The notes below the pieces were generated by a model, which made no database searches, was not told the DNA's origin, and worked only from the letters and a program-made list of their open reading frames with translations. Made by a program: the position numbers and the translations under genes. Shown here piece by piece: positions 8,240 through 15,369 of a stretch of 64,000 nt of DNA (its first letter is position 1; every line of letters starts with the position of its first letter). The DNA is taken from assembly GCF_018998565.1 (NCBI RefSeq), contig NZ_JAHNZO010000001.1, positions 692,424-756,423 on the forward strand, given 5' to 3'. The stretch comes from Paenibacillus oleatilyticus (GTDB taxonomy: Bacteria; Bacillota; Bacilli; Paenibacillales; NBRC-103111).

Positions 8240-9306
8240 AAATCTTGTATTTGGACTGCTTCTCCGGAATCAGCGGCGATATGACGCTGGGCGCGCTTGT
8301 GGACGCCGGCGCAGACCGTCACTATATCGAAGAAGAGCTTCGTAAAATTCAGATCGAGCCGTTCTCGCTGGAATGGAGACGCGTGAACAAGCGCGGCATA
8401 TCCGCGCTGAAGCTCGACGTCGTGCTTGATCCGCATACGCCGCCGGCGCACCATCGCCATTACTCGGAAATCGTGGAGCTGATTCATCGTGCCGGCTTCA
8501 ACGAGCGCGTCGTCAAGCTGAGCCTCGCGATTTTTGAGAAAATCGGGGTAGCGGAAGCGAAAATACACAACATCCCGATCGATCGCGTTCATTTTCACGA
8601 AGTCGGCGCAATCGATTCGATCGTCGATGTGATCGGGGTAGCCTTGGCCATCGATTCGCTGGAGATCGAGAAAATCTTGTCCTCCGCCGTACCGCTCGGC
8701 TCCGGCACGGTGCATTGCGATCATGGCATTTATCCGGTGCCGGCCCCGGCTACGCTGGAAATGATGAAAGGTCTGCCTATCGCGCCGACCTCGTACTCGC
8801 TGGAGATGACGACGCCGACAGGCGCGGGCATCGTCTCCGGACTCGTCGACGAATTCGCCAAAGGCCTTCCGCCGATGATCGTGGAGTCGATCGGCTACGG
8901 GGCCGGAACGCGCGATTTGCCGAACCAGCCTAACGTGCTGCGCGTCGTCGTCGGGCAAGCCGATCCCTATTTGAACAAGTGGCAGGTGCACCACGAAGAG
9001 TTCTCGCACGAGCACGTGCACGGACATCATCAACCGGAGCACCATCATCACGAGCACTCGCACGAACACGAGCACGGGCACCATCATCACGGACACTCGC
9101 ATGAGCACGGCCATGAGCACCATCATCATGGGCACTCGCACGAGCACGGCCATGAGCACCATCATCATGGGCATTCGCACGAACACGGCCATGAGCATGG
9201 GCACGAAAAACATAGCCATGACGATCACTCGCACGATGAGGAGCATCCTCACGTTCACCACAAGCATGACAATGACGGTCCGGACGATACTTGCATACGG
9301 CAATAG
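8236..9306 (+). CDS. larC: LarC N-terminal part (LarC1), nickel insertion, with His-rich C-terminus
   Basis: This 356-residue protein begins with the LarC/DUF111 signature [16 protein letters not shown] and contains the conserved [16 protein letters not shown] and TTPTGAGIV segments. LarC is the CTP-dependent cyclometallase that puts nickel into the pincer nucleotide. Full-length LarC is about 400 residues. Here the conserved part ends near residue 245 (VLRVVVGQ), and the last 100 residues are a His/Glu/Gly tail with 13-residue repeats. The usual C-terminal domain (NIDDMNPE...) is missing and is encoded on the opposite strand at 9443-9919. GTG start, coupled to larB by a 4-base overlap. The tail may store or buffer Ni(II) (inference). 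Confidence 0.88.
   Translation: MKILYLDCFSGISGDMTLGALVDAGADRHYIEEELRKIQIEPFSLEWRRVNKRGISALKLDVVLDPHTPPAHHRHYSEIVELIHRAGFNERVVKLSLAIFEKIGVAEAKIHNIPIDRVHFHEVGAIDSIVDVIGVALAIDSLEIEKILSSAVPLGSGTVHCDHGIYPVPAPATLEMMKGLPIAPTSYSLEMTTPTGAGIVSGLVDEFAKGLPPMIVESIGYGAGTRDLPNQPNVLRVVVGQADPYLNKWQVHHEEFSHEHVHGHHQPEHHHHEHSHEHEHGHHHHGHSHEHGHEHHHHGHSHEHGHEHHHHGHSHEHGHEHGHEKHSHDDHSHDEEHPHVHHKHDNDGPDDTCIRQ
9091..9207 (+). repeat. Three 39-bp tandem repeats encoding His-rich 13-mers in larC1
   Basis: Units begin at 9091, 9130 and 9169 and each encodes a [17 protein letters not shown] 13-mer; the third is degenerate at its end. Differences between units are mostly synonymous (cac/cat, gag/gaa), indicating older duplication under protein-level selection. 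This is a coding microsatellite-like array that could expand or contract by slippage. Confidence 0.85.
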
Positions 9307-9312
9307 GTAAAA

Positions 9313-9345
9313 CGAGCGGCTTTTCCTCCGGGAAAGGCGGCTTTT
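9313..9345 (+). terminator. Probable terminator after larC1
   Basis: GGCTTTTCC-tcc-GGGAAAGGC, followed by GGCTTTTTC, lies directly after the larC1 stop. The stem contains G-U pairs, so strength is moderate. Confidence 0.55.
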
Positions 9346-9372
9346 TCACTCTCTACTTCCCTACGGTAAAAC

Positions 9373-9438
9373 GACCAACGGACGGCTTCCGCCGGCAGAT
9401 ACTGCGTAAGGTCTGCTTCGACAGAGTCGTCCGTTGGC
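9373..9438. terminator. Long hairpin between convergent larC1 and larC2
   Basis: CCAACGGACG (9373-9382) pairs with CGTCCGTTGG (near 9428-9437), with an inner GGCAGA/TCTGC stem, and CTTGTTT follows on the plus strand. It sits between the two convergent halves of larC. It could be a second terminator or a relic of the rearrangement that separated them. Confidence 0.5.
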
Positions 9439-9442
9439 TTGT

Positions 9443-9919
9443 TTAAGCGCGGCCGCGCTCCATAAACCGCCGCCGCACCTCATCGTACACTTGCTTGAGC
9501 GGCACGCCGTGCGTTTTGGCCGCCTGCTCGCATTCCTTAAACTCCGGGGCGAACTGGACGAGCTCTCCCTGATGGAACCCCGCTTTTACCTGAATGGACC
9601 CCCAGGGCGTATCGACCCTGTGAAGCTCTCTTCCCAGGCGGTGGCAAGAGGCCCGCAAATAACGCAAGCCAAGCGTCGTCGTTTCCCTGAAAATGACGTC
9701 CTCCATTCGCTTCGCGCCGGCATCGTCGGTCAGTACGTTCAGCATGACGCCGGGACGTCCTTTTTTCATTATAATCGGAATCCAGTATACGTCGTTGGCC
9801 CCCTGCTCCAGCAGCAGGTCGGTCACGTACGAACAATATTCCGGATTCATGTCGTCGATATTAGCCTGCAAAATAAGCATGCGGTCATCTACATGCTCTT
9901 CCCGGTGATCAAACGGCAT
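9443..9919 (-). CDS. larC: LarC C-terminal domain (LarC2) as a separate, inverted gene
   Basis: The 158-residue product contains the LarC C-terminal signature: LQANIDDMNPEYCSYVTDLLLEQGANDVYW (split here for brevity into NIDDMNPEY, then GANDVYWIPI, then MKKGRPGVML), followed by an EFKECEQAAKTHGVPLKQVY end. In most LarC proteins this follows the N-terminal part in the same chain; in Lactobacillus plantarum the halves are joined by ribosomal frameshifting. Here it reads on the opposite strand, so frameshifting cannot join them. The start is uncertain: ATG 9919 has a GGGGGG stretch upstream, while GTG 9985 and ATG 9946 lack sites. I expect a two-subunit enzyme (inference). Confidence 0.82.
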   Translation of the reverse strand: MPFDHREEHVDDRMLILQANIDDMNPEYCSYVTDLLLEQGANDVYWIPIIMKKGRPGVMLNVLTDDAGAKRMEDVIFRETTTLGLRYLRASCHRLGRELHRVDTPWGSIQVKAGFHQGELVQFAPEFKECEQAAKTHGVPLKQVYDEVRRRFMERGRA

Positions 9920-10045
9920 CCGGCATCCCCCCCATGCCTTCATCATATCAAACCGGACAAGGGATAAAAAGGCAGCGTCCCGCACATGCTACAGTTAAAT
10001 GAAACCAGCGTATCGATACCCGAACGAAGGAGGCAGCTATATCGT

Positions 10046-11122
10046 ATGGCGGCATCCCACGCACGATGGTTAACCGCAGCGGCTTTGTGTGCCGCTCTGC
10101 TCGTTGGTCCGGTATGGGGGAGCCTGGAAAACCGGGGGTTCGCCTATGCTCCCGCAGCCCAAACTCCTGCATTCCCGAAAGCAAGCAAGACGGTGAATGG
10201 AATGAAAGCCGTGTTGGCCGAGCGCAAGGATCTGTTCGACAAAGTCAGTGCGGTTACCGGCATTCCCTGGTATTATTTGGCCGCAGTCGATCAATACGAA
10301 CGGACGATCAACCTGGCCAAAAAGCGCCCGGCCCCTGACGGACTAGTCGCCATTTATTTTACCGATCTGCAGTGGGGCGGCATGCTCAACCCCGACCACG
10401 AGGACAAAAATGTGAAGAGCATTCAATGGTTCGGAGGAATCGGCAGGGACGGCTCCGGAGATGGCTTGGCGGACCGGATGAACGATGTTGACCGGCTGTA
10501 TGCCATGGCTGCCAACATGCTCAAAAAAGGGAGCGCCGAGGAAGACCTCCGCATCGGACTTTGGGACTACTACCAAAATACCCGAAGCGTCGAGCGGATT
10601 CGGCAATTCGCCCGTATCTACGCCCATTTCGATACGCTCGACTTGTACGAGCACTGCTTCGTGATGCCGCTTGGCGCCGATTATTCCTACCGCAGCACAT
10701 GGGGGGCCAGCCGCGGCTGGGGCGGATACCGCATCCACGAAGGAACCGACATCTTCGCCGGTTACGGCGTTCCGGTGCGCAGCGTCACGTACGGCGTCAT
10801 CGAAGTGATGGGCTGGAATCCATACGGCGGCTGGCGCATCGGGATCCGCGATTTGAACAACGTGTATCATTATTACGCGCATTTGTCCGGCTTTAACAAA
10901 AAAGAAGTGCAGCAGGGCAGTATCGTGAAGCCCGGCCAAGTGGTCGGTTGGGTCGGCAGCTCCGGCTATGGAAAGCCCGGCACGTCCGGGAAGTTTCCGC
11001 CCCATCTGCATTACGGATTATACCGAGACAATGGGCTGACGGAATGGTCTTTCGATCCGTACCCCCACTTGCGCAAATGGGAGCGGGAAGAACGTATGCG
11101 GCGCAAGACAACCACGCCGTGA
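10046..11122 (+). CDS. lytH: M23-family endopeptidase LytH (sporulation cell-wall peptidase)
   Basis: A 358-residue exported protein. A signal peptide or anchor (residues 1-35, ending FAYA) is followed by a domain with GIPWYYLAAVDQYER and then an M23 metallopeptidase domain. Zinc ligands are H231 and D235 (HEGTD) and H322 (HLHYG), with catalytic H279 in YYAHL and H320. B. subtilis LytH is the sporulation L-Ala-D-Glu endopeptidase next to lipA and yunB, as here. I choose ATG 10046: AGGAGG lies 12 bases upstream, and the 20-residue extension to the upstream ATG is not signal-like. Its promoter region is shared divergently with larC2. Confidence 0.85.
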   Translation: MAASHARWLTAAALCAALLVGPVWGSLENRGFAYAPAAQTPAFPKASKTVNGMKAVLAERKDLFDKVSAVTGIPWYYLAAVDQYERTINLAKKRPAPDGLVAIYFTDLQWGGMLNPDHEDKNVKSIQWFGGIGRDGSGDGLADRMNDVDRLYAMAANMLKKGSAEEDLRIGLWDYYQNTRSVERIRQFARIYAHFDTLDLYEHCFVMPLGADYSYRSTWGASRGWGGYRIHEGTDIFAGYGVPVRSVTYGVIEVMGWNPYGGWRIGIRDLNNVYHYYAHLSGFNKKEVQQGSIVKPGQVVGWVGSSGYGKPGTSGKFPPHLHYGLYRDNGLTEWSFDPYPHLRKWEREERMRRKTTTP

Positions 11123-11162
11123 CGGAGCTTCCTTTTGCCTAAGGGGTATACATTTGCAAATG

Positions 11163-11216
11163 ATCCGGTGCGCAAACGCGGAAGCTTCCGCGAATCCCGT
11201 ACCGGATTTATTTTTT
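11163..11216 (+). terminator. Two-tier hairpin terminator after lytH
   Basis: The outer stem is ATCCGGT (11163-11169)/ACCGGAT (11201-11207), enclosing the palindrome CGCGGAAGCTTCCGCG, followed by TTATTTTTT. The T tract includes the complement of the yunB stop codon (11208-11210), so the two convergent genes share bases. Confidence 0.8.
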
Positions 11217-11987
11217 CGGCTCGACGGACGACTCCTTGCTTCGCGTCTCCGAAGCGTCGGGCTTGGCCGCCGGAACGTTTACATTCGGGAGCGAGATCCC
11301 CGGGGGCAGCGGCCCCGACTGGCCTACCGGATTGCCGCGGCCGTCAAAATAATAGGTAGGCACATCCCCGACCACAAGCGAGTAGGATACGGGCAGCTCC
11401 GTTTCCACCACTTCCGGCGCGGAATCGAATGGAATAATGACCGTCATTTCGACCGTCACATGAACGTATACCTCCACCAAAATCATATTGATGCCGGCGC
11501 TCTGATAGCGCGTATTCAGCTCCACCTTGGCCGTGCCCGCAGGCACGAGCCGGATCGGAATATTCGGCCCGAACGAAGCGAGGAGCGGCGAATGCATCGC
11601 CTGACCGAGCGGGATATGCTCCGGAACGGAGCCTACGGCTTCGAGCTGCTTGGTGACAATATTGACCGTATCGGCGGTAATCCGGCTATGCTCCGCATAA
11701 TTCAACATGAAGCCCGTAATTTTACCGCTGTTGTCGGTACGCCAATCGATCAGCTTCTCGAAATTGGTGTTCTGCGCCATCCGGTCCGCGATCGCCGAAT
11801 TGATCGCCTCCGTCGCGATCTGCTTCACGCGCACCCGCGCCAAATGCACCAGCGGTTCCTTTAAATTTCGCTCGACGTACAAATAAGCCTGCATGCAGAG
11901 AAGCAGCAGAACGACCAGCACGATCAACAGCGTGCGCTTCAGCTTGCTTTTGCCCGAGGGGCTGCTTCTCCATCTGCGCCTCAGCAC
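11208..11987 (-). CDS. yunB: Sporulation protein YunB
   Basis: A 259-residue protein with one N-terminal transmembrane helix (about residues 17-36, LLIVLVVLLLLCMQAYLY) and an extracytoplasmic domain matching YunB. Recognisable parts are VKQIATEAINSAI near residue 55, ANIVTKQ-like/ VNIVTKQLE, an IPLGQ segment and FGPNIPIRLVP. YunB is required for normal sporulation in B. subtilis and is the neighbour of lytH (yunA). The proline-rich tail (after residue 225) is longer than expected. Start is GTG with GGGGGAG five bases upstream. Confidence 0.85.
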   Translation of the reverse strand: MLRRRWRSSPSGKSKLKRTLLIVLVVLLLLCMQAYLYVERNLKEPLVHLARVRVKQIATEAINSAIADRMAQNTNFEKLIDWRTDNSGKITGFMLNYAEHSRITADTVNIVTKQLEAVGSVPEHIPLGQAMHSPLLASFGPNIPIRLVPAGTAKVELNTRYQSAGINMILVEVYVHVTVEMTVIIPFDSAPEVVETELPVSYSLVVGDVPTYYFDGRGNPVGQSGPLPPGISLPNVNVPAAKPDASETRSKESSVEPKK

Positions 11988-12103
11988 CGCGGCTCCCCCT
12001 TCCCCGGCCTGTACGGCCCGTCTGTTACAGCCTATGCGGGCTAGCCGGGAAAAAGACGGAGCGGATGGAAACGTGCGGCACGGCTTTCAGGCTGAAGCAC
12101 AAA

Positions 12104-12134
12104 AAAACCGCCTTTCGCAGGGAAAGGCGGTTGG
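12104..12134 (-). terminator. Terminator of the metal ATPase gene
   Basis: On the minus strand AACCGCCTTTC-cctg-GAAAGGCGGTT is followed by TTTTTTT, 19 bases after the ATPase stop. This is a canonical intrinsic terminator. Confidence 0.9.
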
Positions 12135-12152
12135 ACATGGAGCCTCGCGGCT

Positions 12153-14627
12153 TTACGGCTTGATGCGGAGCAGCCGCATGCCGTTGGCGATCACGATAAG
12201 CGAGCTGCCCGTGTCGGCGAGCACCGCCAACCAGAGCGTCGAAGCTCCGAAGAAGATGAGAGCGAGAAAGACCGCCTTCACAAGCAGGGAAAAGGCGATA
12301 TTTTGCTTAATAATCCGCAGTGCGCGGCGGCTTAGCTGTACTGTGTACGCCAGTTTGGACAGATCGTCCGCCATCAGGGCGACATCGGCCGTTTCAAGCG
12401 CCGTGTCAGTACCGGCCGCTCCCATCGCGATGCCTACGGTTGCCGTGGCCAGTGCAGGCGCATCGTTGACGCCGTCCCCCACCATCGCGACATACCCATG
12501 CTCGTTCATCAGCTCGCGGACGGCGGTTACTTTGTCCTGCGGCAACAGCTCGGCGCGATAGGCGATCCCGCCCAGCTTGGAGGCGGTCGCCTCTGCCGTT
12601 CCCCGGTTGTCGCCGGTCAGCATCACCGCTTGACGAATGCCTGCGGCGCGAAGCTGCTCCAATGCCGTGCGGCTGTTCGGACGAAGCTCGTCGGAGGCCG
12701 CGAATACGGCCCAGGGCTCCTCCACGGTGCCCAGCACCATGACGGTATTTCCTTGGCTTTCCAGCCGCTCCAGTTCCCCTTGCAGCGAGTCCAGGGAAAT
12801 CCCCAGCTCTTGGACGAACCACCGGGGGCTCCCGATAAAGAATAAGCTGCCGCCGACTTGCGCTTTGGCCCCCCGGCCGGGCACGGCGGCAAAATCCGCG
12901 ATGTCCGCAAGCGGCACGCCCTCCCGCTTCGCTTTCCTGACGATGGCCTCGCCGACGGGATGGCCTGACCGCGCCTCGATCCCTCCTGCGACCGTCAGTA
13001 CCTCTTCCGCGGTTCTTCCCCCCAGCGGAATGCATTCCGTTACTTCGGGCACGCCCGCCGTCAACGTGCCGGTTTTGTCGAAGGCGACGGCCTCTACGGC
13101 GCCGAGCCGTTCCAAATACGCGCCGCCCTTAATCAATACGCCGTGTCTCGCCGCATTGCCGATCGCCGATACGATGCTGACAGGCGTAGAAATGACCAAG
13201 GCGCACGGGCAAGACACGACGAGCATCATCAGCGCGCGGTAAAACCACGGCTCGAACGGCTGGCCGAGCGCCAGCGCGGGAATCACCGCAATGCCAAGCG
13301 CAATAAGGAGCACGGCGGGAGTATAGTATTTGGCAAACGCGTCGATGAACCGCTGCGACGGCGCTTTCTGCGCCTGGGCATCCTCGACCATGCGGATGAT
13401 GCGGGACAGCGTGTTGTCTTCCACGCGCCGGGTTACCCGGATTTCCAGCGCCCCTTCCCCGTTGATCGTGCCGGCGAACGCTTCGCTGCCCGTTTCCTTG
13501 AGCACCGGAACGGATTCGCCCGTAATCGGAGCTTGATTCACCGACGAAGTTCCTTGGACGACCATCCCGTCCATGGCGATTTTTTCGCCGGGCTTCACGA
13601 GCAGAATGTCTCCGACTTCGATCTGCCCCGTCGGCAGCTTCATCTCGCTGCCTTGCCTGCGGACCAGCGCCTCCTTGGGCGACAAATCCATCAATCCGCG
13701 GATCGACCTTCGGGTCCGGTCCATCGTGAAAGCTTCGAGCGTCTCGCCGAGCGAGAAAAGCACCACGACGGCGGCCCCTTCCTCCCACTGCCCGATGCAG
13801 CCGGCGCCGATCGCGGCTACGGTCATCAGCAGATCCATGCCGATTGTCCCCGACTTGAGCCCGTATATGCCGGTACGCGCGATGCGGAAGCCGCCGATCA
13901 CCATGGCCGCGGCGTATAGCAGCGTGACGGCTGACTCCGGCGCGACTTTGGTTAAAGCAAGCAGCCAAGCAACCAAAAACACCGCTCCGGACACCGCCGT
14001 CGGCACCGCTTTTTTGTTGCGTTTCCAGAACGGCAGCTCGCCAGGGGTCCCGGACAGCACACCGTTGTCGGCGATGGCCGTGTAGCCCGCCTGCCTTACC
14101 GTCTGCATGACGGCTTCCCCGGCCGTCCCGTCATGGATGACGGTCATTTTGGCGGCCCCGTAATTGACCGAAGCGATCTGAACGGTCGCCAGCGCCCCGA
14201 CCCGTTTCTCCAGCTTCCGCGCGCAATCCGCGCAGTCCATTCCTTCGATGCGGTACACGCTGGATATCGCTCCGGCCGCCGCCGCTTCCGCAGCAGCCGC
14301 CGCCAGGGCGGCGTTGGCCGCATCCTCCGCCTCGTGGCCGCTTCCGCAGCCGCAAGCACCGTGATCGTGGCTATGATTGTGGCCGTGGCTATGGTCATGA
14401 TCGTGATGTTCCCCGCAGCCGCAGGCGTCATGGCTGTGGCCGTGATCGTGATGGTGGCTGTGATCATGACCATGCTCGTGATCATGGCCATGATCGTGGT
14501 CGTGTCCGCAACCGGCATCATGCGTATGCTTGAGCTCTTGGCTGTGCTGGGGATCGCCGTTTCCATGAACGTCAGGCTTGCTGCCGTGCGGTGCTCCGGA
14601 CCCGCAGCAGGATGGTTTGCCGGACAT
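12153..14627 (-). CDS. cadA: Cd/Zn(/Pb)-transporting P1B-type ATPase with His-rich N-terminus
   Basis: An 824-residue membrane pump. Order: Cys/His-rich N-terminus (to about 110, many HDHDHGH units and CGCG pairs), HMA domain with GMDCADCARK, transmembrane helices, TGES actuator loop, metal-site SCPCAL in the membrane, DKTGTLT phosphorylation motif, SGHPVG nucleotide motif and GDGVNDAP hinge. CPC plus a His-rich leader points to Zn/Cd/Pb export. I choose ATG 14627 because GAGGAGAT precedes it; a TTG seven codons upstream has no site. It has its own operator and terminator, separate from the sensor gene. The leader is unusually long compared with CadA (about 727 residues). Confidence 0.93.
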   Translation of the reverse strand: MSGKPSCCGSGAPHGSKPDVHGNGDPQHSQELKHTHDAGCGHDHDHGHDHEHGHDHSHHHDHGHSHDACGCGEHHDHDHSHGHNHSHDHGACGCGSGHEAEDAANAALAAAAAEAAAAGAISSVYRIEGMDCADCARKLEKRVGALATVQIASVNYGAAKMTVIHDGTAGEAVMQTVRQAGYTAIADNGVLSGTPGELPFWKRNKKAVPTAVSGAVFLVAWLLALTKVAPESAVTLLYAAAMVIGGFRIARTGIYGLKSGTIGMDLLMTVAAIGAGCIGQWEEGAAVVVLFSLGETLEAFTMDRTRRSIRGLMDLSPKEALVRRQGSEMKLPTGQIEVGDILLVKPGEKIAMDGMVVQGTSSVNQAPITGESVPVLKETGSEAFAGTINGEGALEIRVTRRVEDNTLSRIIRMVEDAQAQKAPSQRFIDAFAKYYTPAVLLIALGIAVIPALALGQPFEPWFYRALMMLVVSCPCALVISTPVSIVSAIGNAARHGVLIKGGAYLERLGAVEAVAFDKTGTLTAGVPEVTECIPLGGRTAEEVLTVAGGIEARSGHPVGEAIVRKAKREGVPLADIADFAAVPGRGAKAQVGGSLFFIGSPRWFVQELGISLDSLQGELERLESQGNTVMVLGTVEEPWAVFAASDELRPNSRTALEQLRAAGIRQAVMLTGDNRGTAEATASKLGGIAYRAELLPQDKVTAVRELMNEHGYVAMVGDGVNDAPALATATVGIAMGAAGTDTALETADVALMADDLSKLAYTVQLSRRALRIIKQNIAFSLLVKAVFLALIFFGASTLWLAVLADTGSSLIVIANGMRLLRIKP

Positions 14628-14651
14628 ATCTCCATCTCCTCTATACAATAC

Positions 14652-14667
14652 ATGATTAATTGTTCAT
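14652..14667 (-). promoter_or_regulatory. Probable ArsR/SmtB-type operator in the metal ATPase promoter
   Basis: On the minus strand the sequence ATGAACAATTAATCAT lies 25 bases upstream of the ATPase start. It resembles the TGAACA...TTCA inverted repeats bound by SmtB/CzrA-class repressors, so the downstream-reading cadC product is the expected ligand. No similar sequence was found upstream of cadC itself. Confidence 0.6.
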
Positions 14668-14755
14668 ACGTTTATTACCATCTTATGTCATCCATTGCAG
14701 ATCTGTCAACCGTCGTCCGCCCTTCTTTTGAAGCAGCAATGAAAAAGAAATATAA

Positions 14756-14783
14756 AAAAGCAGGAGGATCTCCCCCTGCTTTA
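14756..14783 (-). terminator. Terminator after cadC
   Basis: On the minus strand AGCAGGGGGA-gatc-CTCCTGCT followed by TTTTT stands 17 bases after the cadC stop. It separates cadC from the cadA transcript. Confidence 0.88.
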
Positions 14784-14799
14784 GTATGCTCACTTACCG

Positions 14800-15162
14800 C
14801 TAGCCGTGCTTGACGTGCTGCAGCATCTGGACAAATATTTGCTCGATGTGCTCGTCGTCGAGCGAGTAGAATACCGTCTTCCCTACTTTGCGCCGCTTGA
14901 CGATGCGTAAATTGCGCAAATAGCGGAGCTGATGCGAAATCGCCGACTGCCCCATTTCCAGAACCAAGGTCAGGTCGTGCACGCAGAGCTCTTTTTGCAG
15001 CAGCGTATATATGATCTTCACCCGCGTCGGATCGCCCAGCGCTTTGAATACGTCCGCCAGTCCGGCCGCCGTCGCTTCCGGGATTAGACTTTCCTTCAAA
15101 TCTTCAATCTGAGAGGTGCCTTCACAGGTCTCATCGCATTGATCTTGCAGCACTTTTTCCAA
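14800..15162 (-). CDS. cadC: CadC-type metal-sensing repressor (ArsR/SmtB family)
   Basis: A 120-residue winged-helix repressor (core ALGDPTRVKIIYTLLQKELCVHDL, recognition helix QSAISHQLRYLR). Two metal sites of the family are readable. The alpha-5 site is D103, H105, H116, H119, with the exact spacing of CzrA and CadC. The alpha-3N site is C9, C13 and C60, but the fourth CadC ligand (second Cys of ELCVCDL) is H62. Numbering runs at plus two relative to staphylococcal CadC. It should repress cadA and release DNA on binding Zn, Cd or Pb; the His replacement may shift selectivity toward Zn (inference). Its own promoter lies in 15163-15300. Confidence 0.9.
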   Translation of the reverse strand: MEKVLQDQCDETCEGTSQIEDLKESLIPEATAAGLADVFKALGDPTRVKIIYTLLQKELCVHDLTLVLEMGQSAISHQLRYLRNLRIVKRRKVGKTVFYSLDDEHIEQIFVQMLQHVKHG

Positions 15163-15369
15163 GACATAACACCGCCTTCATCCTAATCAAGCTTATCCGT
15201 TGTTCCCATTATAACAGAAAACCGAACGGGTTGTCGGATCGCCTTCGAGCTTAGTAGTAATAATTATAATTTAGCATCTTCAATTTGCAACCGCTCCTTG
15301 ACTCTCTATGGTTATCTGTTATATATATAGTATAACAGTTATAACTGCGAACTGGGGGAGGAACAGCAT

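Noticed and set aside
9007..9210. CRISPR-like repeat array
   Set aside because: The 39-bp units are contiguous with no unique spacers and encode His-rich protein in frame.
8101..9303. 400-codon minus-strand frame opposite larC1
   Set aside because: It is a by-product of codon bias and the His repeats (repeated VRM/MMV units), has no ribosome binding site, and larC1 is clearly the coding strand.
8236..9440. Programmed frameshift joining LarC1 and LarC2 as in Lactobacillus plantarum
   Set aside because: The C-terminal domain is on the opposite strand, so no frameshift could join the parts.
13129..13968. Long frames on both strands within the metal ATPase gene
   Set aside because: They are Arg/Ala/His-rich shadows of a high-GC gene; the ATPase frame has every family motif.
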